Assembly: GCF_901709675.1 (NCBI RefSeq)
Contig: NC_051095.1
Coordinates: 741,001-805,000 of the forward strand
Direction of reading: 5' to 3'
DNA from: Syngnathus acus
Taxonomy: Eukaryota > Chordata > Actinopteri > Syngnathiformes > Syngnathidae
Length of the DNA: 64,000 nucleotides
Positions 38,509 to 64,000 of this stretch are shown in pieces; positions within the stretch are counted from its first letter, which is position 1, and each line of letters begins with the position of its first letter. Under the pieces are notes generated by a model that searched no databases, had not been told where the DNA came from, and saw only the letters and a program-made list of their open reading frames with translations. Position numbers and translations under genes: made by a program.

Positions 38509-41500
38509 TCACGAGTTGAACCTGGTGACGGCGGGCCAGCCCGTGTGCAGGCGGATCCACTCAAAGTAGTGCGCCACCTGCAGGCAACCAAACGTCAGTT
38601 CAGCAATTCAACCGAAGCGGCCTCATTCGACCCGTTTTATTCTCTCCAGATCAAAATCACTGACAATGGTCTTTTTTTCTGAGCAGTTATTCTGTTGTGT
38701 CGCATAGATGCTGGCCCATTTATTTTATCCGCTGGCTAATATTAGCTCTTTTTGAATGTGGAAAAAAATGGCAACCTTGTTTTTACCCCCTCTACACATG
38801 AGAAATAAAAACATTCAAACATGGACGCCCCCCCCCCAAAAAAAAAACGGCCTAATTTTCTCTCCTGTAAAGTTAAACAAATACTAAACAAGGAGAAAAC
38901 ACTGTAAAATTCCATTCAGATATTTATTGTTGTATAAAGAACGCAAAAAAGTCTTAGTCTTCATTTTGGAATATAATTGTCCGATGAATCGCATTTCATT
39001 CTAAAAGGTATCAGAAGTGGCATCAAAATAATCGGGAATTTTCCGTGTCACGTAACAGTCGGCACCGCCAATTGTAAATGAGACCACGCACACACGCACA
39101 CACACGGATAAATGCGCCTTATTTGTATCACCTGAGTGTAAACGCCCGGCGAGTCCGAGTGGCCACATTGATCGCCCCAGCTGACGATGCCCCACAGGTA
39201 GGAGACGCCCAGGTGGTCCTCGCACACCAGAGGGCCGCCGCTGTCGCCTTGGCAGGAGTCTACGTTTCCGTCCAGGTCGCCTTCACACACGCGCACACAT
39301 TTCAACGTGGACGCACTCCGCTGTGACGGCGGCTGACGCCAACTGACCGGCGCACATCATCCCGGGTTTGAAGCGGTCTTTGTAGAAGCGCTGGCAGTCG
39401 GGGATGAGGGACACGTTGGCCCACTGGAGCACCTGCGAGGCTTTTCCCACTGGAACAGCAGCAGAACGGACTTTGCCTTCAACCCGACTTTTTCGCCGCT
39501 CGGTCGATTTTTGGATGCCTCGGCTTATTTGTTTGTTTGACTTCCCGAGTCCACCTACGATCTGTGCGGCCCCAGCCCGAGATGCTGCAGGTGTGGTTGG
39601 CGTTGAAGATCCGCGTGGACCAGGGGACGCAGGCGGCTTTCACCGCAGGGTTGTCCTCCATACACTTGCCCGGCGTCTGCGGGAGGTCCTTCAGCCGGAC
39701 CAGAGCGATGTCGTTCTGGTACGTGCTGACGTTGTACCTGCCGGACCGACCGCACGGGTCGGCGCGAGCGACGCTAACGAGGCTGTCCGGGGAGGCGAGC
39801 GCTACCTGGGGTGGATGATGACGTCGCCCACGGGGATGATGTCGGTGGTGTCCTGAGGAGTGTACCTCTTCCAGATGGAAAACCGGATGCGGTACGCCCA
39901 CGGGCTGGGTCTGGACAGACAAACGAAGCGGGTCGGTCACGACAGAGAACAGCGGCTACATTCTCCAACAGCTTTCCACCTGACGCAATGCGCTGCCGTG
40001 ATGACCCAGCAGCCTCCGATGTAGGTTCCCCCGCAGTTGATTCTGCCGTTTTCTTCCAGGCCCACCTGCCACTGGATCTGCGTCTGTACGGCGACGGCGA
40101 CATGAGACACGACGTCCGGAAGCCGACGGCGAAGCTCCGGGATGCGCAAAGTCACCCGGTTGGCCATGATGCCGCCGACGACTCTCTTGACACGGACGAC
40201 TCGGTCCTTCACGCTGTCGTCGTTGGCGGCGGTCACGTTGGGAACGCCGCACTGCAACTTGGACTCCAGTTGGATACGGCCGACACGCGTTTCTACAAGT
40301 CATTTGGAATTCAAAGGGGATCAAAACAAGGCGGCAGGTGCACTCGGACCATCCAAACCTTTCCTAGGAGAGACGTATTCTGCAAGGAGAAGGAATGATG
40401 CAATTAGCGGTCGGAGGCGAGGTCCAGCGAGATTCTGCTCGATGGCTTACCGGTGCTCTTCAACTCCTTCCTGGCCGGCTCTGCAGACATCAAACTTGAC
40501 ATTAGACTTGACTTGATGTTCTCATAGGATGTTCCAGGTTGACACCAAAGGAAATCCTCGTTTAAAGGCATTTGCACTTTGTGAAGATTGCCAATGCTGA
40601 AATGCCCAATTAAAAGAAATATCGAGTGATGCTGAATGAGATGAAATGATGTGGAATAGGAATGGAATTTTTTGGTAGGATGAAAATCTTTTCCAAGGTG
40701 AATTGCAAATGTTGAATGTTTTCAATTTCAAACGAGGAATCTGGGAGGATGAAAATCGGTGTTGTTGAATGTGCGATTGGCAACGAATGGCAAACTGAAA
40801 TTGGGCAACGACAGTGTTTAATGTGTGAACTTTTGAAACGAGAAAAACAATAGCCTGCAAGTTGTGAATTTTTGGAACGTGTTGACATTGGAACCATACC
40901 GATCAGACGAATCATTCGAAATTAGATGCATGCTAAAATAACGGAAGAAAAAAGCGGAACAAAAAATGTCAGCCTTGACATAATAATTGTTTTATATCAA
41001 ATTATACAGATATTTTCAAGATAGCCATTCAGAAATGGCTTCGTCGTGCTTCTGCGATGTTTCAGACATGAGAGTGTGTATTTCCATTGAAGGTATTTCA
41101 AAACATGTCCAATTTGGAAGCTGCCGAGTGTTGTGCGAAGTGGTCGCGCGCGTCTCACCGTGCGTCGCTGCCTCGTCTTCTCCCGCCAAGCAGTCCATCT
41201 GGCCGTCAGCCAGCGCGTCCGCGTGCACGCACACGCCCGTTTCGCAGCGGAAGGCGCCACTTCGGCAGCCTGGCGGGGGGGGGAGACGAGACGCGTGGAC
41301 AACGTTTCTGCACGTGGGTGCGTGCGTGCGTGCGTGTGCGCGCGCATTTACGTTTGCAGCACATTTCATCGCTCCGGTCGCCGCAGTCGTCGATGCCGTC
41401 GCACGTCCGGTTGCCAGATACGCATTTCCCGTTGGCGCACGCAAAGTCGCACACTAGCAGAAAAAGCAGCTGCTGTCACACACACACACTCATTTTCTCA

Positions 41501-42728
41501 CTCAGTCGTCAGTCAGTCAGTCACTTCCTTCTCGGCTCCGCCTACCTTTGGGCACGTCGGTCCCACCGTAGCAAGTGGCCGTGGCAACGTTGCCGTCGCC
41601 GACCGGGACGCTGTCGTGGATGACGCACTCGGCCAACGACGTCTCGAAGCCTCGGCAGCGAACGCTGACGCAGCGCTCAGGAAAGTGGCCGAGGTCTTGG
41701 CTCGGGGGTCCGGACACCACAGAAGCGGCAGATGCGGCGCCACTGCAGGCAGGGCACGCGGTTGGTTAGCCAGGCGACGGCTGTGAGGGAAAAACGTGTG
41801 AGCGAGCGAGCGTTTGCGGTGCGGTGTCCTCTCACAGCGGATGTCCGAGATCCTTGCACATCACGTTGGCGCTGGCCATGTCCCAGCCCTGGCCGCAAAC
41901 CAGCAAGCGCTTCCCTCCGTCGGGACTTTGTTCGTCGGGAACGAAGAGGCTGAGCACCCCCGTGCTGGGCTCGCGGAAACTTCTGAACTTGAGCTGCTCT
42001 TCTGCAAGGGACGCACAATTGCGCGTGCTATTTTTTTCCTCCCCCCCCCCGCGAGGCAAACGCGGCGACCACGCAGAGGGCAAACCTGAGCACGCTTTGC
42101 CAAAGTGCGACATGGCCGACTTCCCACTGCGACACGACAACGCCATGGCCTGACACACAAGCAGGAATTCTCTGATAACATCTTAGGAAGCCCAAAATAC
42201 TCATTGATTTGTCTTGCAAACTTGTAGACCAATTGCTCTACTCGCTGAGCTACCTGGCAGAAGGAGCGGTAGAGTCGCCCGTCCCGCCCACAAACGGGAG
42301 TGACGTCGTCAGCGGGGCACAAATACGGCGGTTTGCAGGAGCACTGGCCGTTGATGCATCGCTCCCACGGCGGGCAGAAGACCAAGTCGCACGACGCACG
42401 CGTGGGCCTGCGAGCACAAGTCATCCTGAGCGCCGGGCCGGGTCGGGCCGGGCCGGCCAGGGCCGCAGGCGCCACCTACTTCCTTGCCAGACACTCCTCG
42501 GGACCCAAAAAGTCGTCCGGGCCGGTCGGGCTTGAGGTGACCTCCTGCAGGGGGTCACAGTTCGCGTCAGTATCAAGTTGGAGGACTGAATTCCAGCAGC
42601 TTAAGAAACGATTCCGATCGATCCTAACGGACTTAAAAACAACTCGGGGAATAAACTATGGAAAAATGTCAACTCACCAAGTTAGAGGTGGAGAAGAGAA
42701 GCAGCAGCAGCAGAAGAGCGACTTTCAT
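38509..42728 (-). CDS. cfi: Complement factor I
   Basis: Plasma serine protease that cleaves C3b and C4b with cofactors and so limits complement. The start is the ATG at 42726-42728 (signal peptide [17 protein letters not shown]). Order of domains: FIMAC (42255-42408 and 42087-42150, [20 protein letters not shown]), SRCR (41548-42002, [40 protein letters not shown]), LDL-receptor class A modules (41352-41455, [14 protein letters not shown]; 41155-41272), a linker with small exons near 40453-40482 and 40361-40383, and the trypsin domain (38509-40292). Activation follows RVKR before VVGG. The triad lies in TAAHC, NDIAL and GDSGGP, with an Asp in [10 protein letters not shown] for the trypsin-type S1 pocket. 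The stop is at 38509-38511. The protease part contains a 72-bp intron (40084-40155) that is in frame and stop-free. Confidence 0.94.
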
Positions 42729-44438
42729 CCTGACCAACACGACAGAGCTTCTCCCCAACATTGCTGCCTCTCAAAATCCACGGCAGCTATACAAGCCTCG
42801 GTGACGTCATCCGTGAATGATTAGCCCGCCTCGCTCGTCAAAGAGGTCAAACCTCATCGATCCGGCGCCCACATACATGACTGCTTCGGACATCAAACAG
42901 CACGTGATCACTCTCAGGCCGGACAAAACGAAAAGGGTGCGGAGTTCCAGCGTTTCATCGAGTCATTTCTTAAACGTACCACTAGAGGGAGCCAGCAGCA
43001 AAGATGAAAGTTGAGCAAAAGCTGTCTGAAATGGATTTATTTGGTTTTCCTTCAAATGACCAGAGAACATTTCTTGAAATCAAGTCAACGTCAAATAGTG
43101 TTTGTGTTGAAAACCCATTTCAACATAAATAGAAAGAATAAAGCGCTTGCGTTGCACAAATTCACCATATCTGACTTGGTGACATGGCCATTCGATTTCT
43201 CCTGCCTGAAGTACTTTGAGAAACCTACTCATTGGACTTATTTGAGTAGGTATCTACGAGCTTAGCTTGCTGCAAAGTTTGGTTGGAGGCCAACAAGAGG
43301 TTTAGTCATGTCACGGTGACGACATTTGTTGACAAAATCCCGTGAAGGCAGTTTTTGTCAATGAATGACAAAAAGGCACAGAAAAGAAACGTGACACACA
43401 TTTATCAGACTGCTTTGAAAATTAATGTCTCTAATTTTAGTCTTCTTTCCTGACCTGTCACACACACAATATATATATATATATACACAATATGTATACG
43501 CGCACACACACACATTTCTATTTGTATAGTGATGACGAAATAAAGTGTTTTCCGAGTGGGACAGTCAGCACGTCACGTAAACATTCCACTGTGTGGGCGC
43601 GCTTGACACGTCAGGTGACTGTTACGTGGTTCTGGATTTAAAAAAAATAATAATTTAAACACCTCAGTTGGAGTGTTTAAGGCGGCCGGGAGTGCGGAAC
43701 ATATCAATTGTTATAAGAGCACATGTGTTTCCTAACATAATAACAATGCGAGTGTCGTGCGCGGATTATCAACGTGACGAAATGCCAAGACGTCAAGTTG
43801 TAAATAAAGAGGTAGGAGAAAACGTCTTCCCCCCCGTCTTCATCGCGTCGCCGCGCGGAGGTCATTTGACACGGCAGCCAATCAGTGCTGATTGGTTTTG
43901 ATTGGCGGCTGTGTGGAATGAATGGAAGCGGAAGGCAAATGAAAAGAAATAAATAAGAAGAATGCACTCTGTTTTTCATGGCAATCAAAATTGGAGTCCA
44001 CGCCCGCCCATTTAAATGGATCCGTCCGTCTCGGATCAAGCTGCCTGAACTTTTTGGTCACAATGTGTCTAGGTGGAGGTCCTCTGGAATTCAGCCTGAA
44101 AAGACAACTTTGAGTCAAAATGACAATCTTGAATTGGGATCCTTGAGACTTTTGGAAAGAAAAAAAAACCAATCCAGCTCTGGTCAAACTGGTCATTTTT
44201 CAGACACTTGCAGAACGGCGGCTGCCAGCCTGTTGTTTCGTTTCAATTTCAGGCATGGCTTGTTCAACTACATTTTCAGCAGTACAAACTTTCTTTTTTT
44301 TCTATGGATAATTCGATATTTTCATGTACAACAAATATCTTCCAAGAGGCGTTTTGCCAACTGAAAATCACATCCCAGCTGACGACCGGTCACGGCTCCT
44401 CTGAGTTTGGTCATGTGACGTTCGCGAGCTGAGCCGTG

Positions 44439-44470
<32 letters not shown>

Positions 44471-44500
44471 GCGCACCTTGACCGAGAGAGACGCTGGCCG
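42729..44500. other. Spacer between cfi and ttc39b
   Basis: No gene recognised. It holds the cfi upstream region, an (AT)n run at about 43469-43486 followed by AC repeats, and a run of about 27 A residues at 44440-44467, close to the ttc39b stop codon. Weak ORFs here lack splice signals or domains. Confidence 0.5.
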
Positions 44501-48560
<4,060 letters not shown>

Positions 48561-51148
48561 CGCTCGACACGTCTGTCGCTCGCGCTTGTGGGGCCGGTTC
48601 GTCGTTGCGGGGCCCGTTACTTCCGGGTTACGTCACAGGCTCCTCCGCCTGCGCCAGTGCGCCTGCGCCTGCCACTTCCCAACTGGTTTTCCAAATTTTG
48701 TCTTGTCAAGTCGTCACTTGATCCACTTTTAATGGCACCAGAAATGAAAATGAACAAGAAATGGAAGAAAACACGGCAGGATATTCTATGCACCTCTGTG
48801 AAGAAGACACTCGATTTCCAAGAGCTTGCAACAGTTTACATTTGCAAATGCTCACTGCTACAATATTCCACGGGGTCTGAAAGTGCAAGTTACTTAGTTA
48901 GAACAGGCCCACGGGCTGGCTACACATGCGGGGGCAAATGCGGCCAAAGTTGCGGGGAGGGTGCGTTTGTCGTCCGATGGAAATCAGGGTATGCGGTTCA
49001 GCCAGAGAAACTGGACTGTTCATTTTTCACCCACATACCATGCACAAACAATCAAGTCGAGACGCCTCGACTGTGATAGCCGCTCAGCTGCTGTCAGAAC
49101 AGCAGAGCGTCTTTCAAAGTGACGTTGTCGTAATATTTCGAACGCTCGTCTAAAACAGTCAACAAAGTCGTGTTGATTCTTTTGGATTTTAATCGCAATC
49201 ACTTTCAATAGTTTATTCCTTACACTGTCTAAAACATTTTTAAAAGAACTGCCTTTTGTTTAAAAAAAGAAATACAATTCAAAGGATATTTAGTCTTTCT
49301 TTTGATTCAATTATTCGACTTCATACATAGATAGGAATAGGGCTTTACGTCTTTCGTTGTGATGTCACTGATTCTAATATAGGAGCTTAACAGATTTTTG
49401 TTGGTGGTGTGCCTCGATATTTTTCCAATGAAAAGGTGTGCCGCGAATTTAGAAAGGTTGGGAAACACTGGCCTAGAGCAGGGGTGGCCAACCAGTCAGA
49501 GACTAAGAGCCACATTTTTTTACTGTGTACCGCAAAGAGCCACATCCAAGTCAAGTCAAGTTGATTTGTATAGCCCTAAATCACAAGCAGTCTCAAAGGG
49601 CTTCACATTGACAAAAATTGACAATTATTCTCAAAGCATCCCCTGGTCCTGGCATCCGTTTCCCACCCCCCGGTCAACCACCTCCAAGGCTTCTGCAGGC
49701 CAATGTTGCATCATCTTCATGACTGCTGTTGGCAAAGGCATGGATGGATGGCAAATATCCACTCTCATGGTTGCCGCAGGAGTCATTGAGGAATGCGTCC
49801 GGGCGGGATGATTACACACACACGTTTGCTTTAGTTGTTCATGTAAATAAGAACTTTGGAGGCCGCCACCGTTTTGCAATTGCACTCAAGTGACAGCTGC
49901 CGCTCTTTCTCTCGGCCGCTGATAGATGCATGGTTTGATGCACACTCGCAACATTTTGGGATGTTGAACAGACCGCTGGTCCAACTCCTCACAACCGACA
50001 TAAGCACACTCGAAATCACCAGGCGAGCCATCAAAGGCTTTATTTTCATTCCATCCGTTTTCGGCTCAATGTTTTCGATTTTCGTAATCGTTCTGTCTGT
50101 TAACTTCTCTGTCCGTTTCCCACATGGCTGAATACATACATGCATCTGTGGCTAAATGGCTCGCTCGCGTGACCAAAGCTCTTTCAGTCAAACGGTCAGA
50201 GAAAGAAAGCAAAACATAACTCCCTCTCTCACAGAAGAGATGCCCCCCCTCCCCCCACACGTTTTATGCTTGTTTCAACATTTCAAACGTGCTTTTGTGC
50301 TTGGTGTGCTACGATTGATTTGGGGGCCACTGTGAAAGAAAAGTGACGCAAATATAGTCTGCCACTGTGTGGGCAAACTAGCAAAAGAAAAACTCCACTC
50401 CTTTCGGAAAGCCAACGTCGTTTTGTGGACGTATTCCACGAGAAAAGGCAAATGTTTGGGGAGCTTAAGATCAGGGGATGCTTTGAGAATAATTGTCCAT
50501 TTTTGTCTAGGTGAAGCCCTTTGAGACTGCTTGTGATTTGGGGCTATACAAATCAACTTGACAAATATTTGGGGAGCTTAAGATCAGGGAATGCTTTTAG
50601 AATAATTGTCCATTTTTGTCTAGGTGAAGCCCTTTGAGACTGCTTGTGATTTTGGGCTATACAAATCAACTTGACTTGATATTGCTGCTCTCTCCCCTCG
50701 CCTGGACCACACGAGGCGTCGCGCTCCATTCCCGCGTTCGATCGGGTGGCGCCGTCTTGCGGACAAGGGTGGTATTGCGCTCTCGTCTCCGATCACTCGC
50801 CACGGCTGAAATGCATCGCTAAGAATCGAAGCAACCGCTGACTTCGTCAACCTATATACGAGCAAAACCTTAGAAAAAGCGGTCAAGACTTTTTTTTTCC
50901 TCATCAACCATTTCTTTTTGCAACTACATTCAATTGAACTGTGTCATTCCGGCTTCCCGTACAACGCACTGCAGAGACGGGGCGAAAAGTAAAAACGTGG
51001 CGCTTTAGGTTCAAGCGCCAACGGAAACAGAGTGCGGCGGCTAAGGTGAATCAATACAAAGGTCCGATCAAGAGCAACATCTCGTTTGCCTTCGAGCGAG
51101 CTTTCCGTGGGAATCGGGCGGACGTGTGTCGGTCCCATCCGCCAGAAG
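48561..51148. other. Spacer between ttc39b and psip1, repeat-rich
   Basis: The first 150 bp are CpG-rich and likely belong to the ttc39b promoter. From about 49401 onward the sequence is made of dispersed repeats: a caggggtggccaacc word at about 49479 typical of hAT-like ends, then the inverted-repeat element listed separately. No coding exon was recognised. Confidence 0.5.
49556..50679. mobile_element. Inverted-repeat element with duplicated right arm
   Basis: The left arm (about 49556-49646) starts tcaagttgatttgtatagcc and includes tctcaaagggcttcac. The right side carries the reverse complement (gtgaagccctttgaga, then ggctatacaaatcaacttga) twice in tandem, at about 50453-50562 and 50567-50679. 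The arms are about 90-105 bp and enclose about 800 bp without coding capacity. This could be a non-autonomous DNA transposon or two copies of a dispersed repeat inserted in opposite directions. A short related fragment occurs at about 60109-60150. Confidence 0.65.
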
Positions 51149-59732
<8,584 letters not shown>

Positions 59733-61887
59733 TTAATCACTGCCACTGTCGCTGTCATCTACTTCTTCTTCTTCCTCCTCCTCCTTTTTCGGCGGCTCCT
59801 CGACAAGTCCCGAGAAAAAGTCGCTTTCTCCCATAGCTTTCTTGGAAAGCGATTTCAGGCGTCCGTCCTTTTTCTTCCTCTTTCGGTACTCGTTGACGGT
59901 GGCGGTGGCTAAAGAGGTGATGTCCCAAAACTTGATGAGCTGGTCGTGGGCACAGCTGAGCAGGAAGCGAGAGTCCCAGCTTTTAGCAAGCTCCTCGATA
60001 GGTTCGCCAACGTGCTGCCCGATGCAGCCTATGACGCGGTTCGGGAAGATGTTGATGGCTCTGATGGGCAGAAAAGTTACAAAGATACCGCGCGGTCACA
60101 CAAATGCAGTTTAAGATCAGGGGGTGTTTGAGAATATTTGCCATTTACCCAAGTCAAATTCCTTGTTTGGCACGCTCAGACATGGCGAATAAAAAAACTC
60201 TTGAACGCACTCTATACGGGTCACCGCCCCGCCATACTGTAGATGTTTTGATGATAGCTCTAATAAAAAATAAAATTAAATTAAATGGCGTGCAGTTATG
60301 AAAGTGCAAAGATACTCACACCGAACGCTAGGTTCAACAAAATAGCAGGGCTCGCAAAACGAAGCGAGCATTAGCGCTGATAACGAGCCGACGTTAGCGA
60401 GCCGCTTCGCCGGTAGCGCAACACTGAATTTAATAGTTTGACGTTTGATTAAAAATGAAAAAGAGGTCATGTTTAATAAGCTGCTATTCGTACGCTAATT
60501 TCCGTGAGAGCCTTAACGACAATTTGCATGAGCGTTTAGTTCGCAGACTTTGATTAGTTGAGTTTCTACGGCTGGGTTGAACATCTCTGCGTTCAAAATA
60601 AATAATGTCGAATGTTTCCGTTTGACATCCAAGTGTAATGAATGGAAGGGTTTCAACTGACCGGATATAGCCGTCAATGGAGGCAGCGCATAGGATGTTA
60701 TCGTTGACCGGGGCGATGCAGTCCACCGACTCGGCCTGTAGGGCGAAACGATCGCTGGTGGCGCCGAAGCCGTTCCAGTTGAAGATGTAGATGGTGCCTT
60801 GGCTAGAGCCGCAGACCACTTTCTTGCCTCGTTTCATCAGCGTCACCGAGGTCAGATCGCCGCTCTGGTACTCGGACAGTAAGTCAAAGCGCCGCCTCTT
60901 GATGTTGAAGACGCCCATGGTGCCGTCGCCACTTAACAGCAAAGGAGGTTAGCGCCAGTCTCCAAACTAGTCATGTCAAATCTCACCTGGTTGTAAGCAG
61001 GATCTTTTTAGCCTCATCTACAGCCATGTCACTGATGTAGTCCTCATGGTGCTTCAAATCCATGATGGCCGAACCTTTCCTCATGTCCCACACCTTTAGG
61101 CAAAAAAAATGTATTCATACAGTGAACGTCGTTATCGCACGTGACCGTATGAACAAACTTTACAGCTTTGAGATTGTCCTGGCTTTTGTACCTGGTCTCA
61201 GGACCACATCCTGAAGGTCTCAGGACCACATTTTGAAGGTCTTAAGACAATGCTCCAAATGTTCAACCGTGACATGATTTTGACATTTGATTTGACTTGT
61301 GTCGACATAGCCTTGTCTTGTCTCACACAACACGAGTCCCTGCTTTGGTGTCAAAATGTTGAGAACCACTGCTGGCTGACCTTGAGCGTGCCTCCGTCGT
61401 CTCCAGTCGCCAGGATGTTGGCGTCTACCAGCAGCAGACTATTGATGGGAGCGCCGTGCGCGCCGCGGATCCTGGTGACCAGCCGTCCTTGCTCCACGTC
61501 CAGTATGTGGACAGCCTTGTCCCTGGATACGCTGTAGAGCTTCTCGCCGTCCTCGGAGAAGCGCACCTGGCGGCAGGACTTGAGGTGGTGCCCGGAGGAC
61601 CACAGCTCGCGGTTCTCACCTTCCGTGCACGAGTAGGAGAAGGCGTACACGTCCCCGTCCACGTCCCCGCACACCAGCAGGTCTCGGCTCGGGTGGACGG
61701 CCACCGTGTTGGCGGCCGCCTCAAGCTGAATGTCCTGCGGGGTGTCCAGGATCCTCGGCTCGGCCGACTCGTCTTCGTCGTCATCCGAAGTCAAAGCACC
61801 CGCTTCGATCCGGGAACTCGCAGGGTCTGCATTTACGTCTATTTGTGACGTTGAAGGCGCTCCAGCGTGTTCCACGGAGGCTGCCAT
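59733..61887 (-). CDS. wdr55: WD repeat protein 55
   Basis: Nucleolar WD40 beta-propeller protein needed for ribosomal RNA processing. Four exons in phase: 61381-61887, 60987-61093, 60662-60931 and 59733-60060, coding for about 403 residues (human 383). The start is the ATG at 61885-61887 (MAASVEHAG), followed by an acidic stretch [14 protein letters not shown] repeats include [87 protein letters not shown] and [20 protein letters not shown]. The C-terminus has a basic RKRKKKDG segment and ends in an acidic DDSDSGSD tail, as in other WDR55 proteins. The gene lies divergently from klc2 with about 1 kb between start codons. A short repeated phrase (aaggtctcaggaccacat) lies in intron 1 near 61190-61245. 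Confidence 0.94.

Positions 61888-64000
<2,113 letters not shown>

Overview
The window is nuclear DNA of a vertebrate, almost certainly a ray-finned (teleost) fish with a compact genome. Evidence: split genes with GT..AG introns of often 60-150 bp, thirteen protein-coding genes in 64 kb, many (AC)n microsatellites, a typical fish tRNA-derived SINE, a hAT-like miniature element, and genes such as ebf4, cfi and psip1 that read directly as vertebrate orthologues. The species cannot be named from the sequence. There are no operons, CRISPR arrays or bacterial features.

Layout, left to right: the 5' end of ebf4 (minus; the rest lies left of the window); an AC-rich, transposon-bearing spacer; kcnj10 (plus), an inward-rectifier K+ channel whose coding region is cut by four introns; two SLAM/CD2-type immunoglobulin receptors placed tail to tail (plus at 10.7-12.5 kb, minus at 12.9-15.0 kb); arhgef11 (minus, 16.8-26.3 kb, about 39 coding exons); a myadm-like MARVEL protein (plus, 28.3-29.1 kb); sgms2 (minus, 30.2-32.0 kb); aimp1 (plus, 33.8-35.8 kb); dkk2 (minus, 36.6-37.8 kb); cfi (minus, 38.5-42.7 kb); ttc39b (minus, 44.5-48.6 kb); psip1 (minus, 51.1-58.6 kb); wdr55 (minus, 59.7-61.9 kb); and the first four coding exons of klc2 (plus, 62.9 kb to the right edge).

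The gene order is a patchwork of blocks familiar from human chromosomes: kcnj10, SLAM-type receptors and arhgef11 (1q23), aimp1, dkk2, sgms2 and cfi (4q24-25), ttc39b and psip1 (9p22), with ebf4, myadm, wdr55 and klc2 brought in from elsewhere. The genes do not form one pathway. Loose functional groups are membrane and signalling proteins (Kir4.1-like channel, SLAM-like receptors, Rho exchange factor, MARVEL protein, sphingomyelin synthase), secreted regulators (dkk2, complement factor I) and nuclear or translation factors (ebf4, psip1, wdr55, aimp1).

The most unusual feature is psip1. It keeps the N-terminal PWWP domain and the C-terminal integrase-binding-type domain, but one central exon of about 2.4 kb encodes some 815 residues of degenerate charged repeats, and two upstream exons look like duplicates of one AT-hook module. 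By my reading the protein is about 1,500 residues, against about 530 in mammals. Other points of note are the intron-split kcnj10, a 72-bp in-frame stopless intron in the protease domain of cfi, and a Gly/Ser insert in the PH domain of arhgef11. Exon limits were set by eye from reading frame and splice signals; a few may be off by some bases. Gene spans given below include introns.
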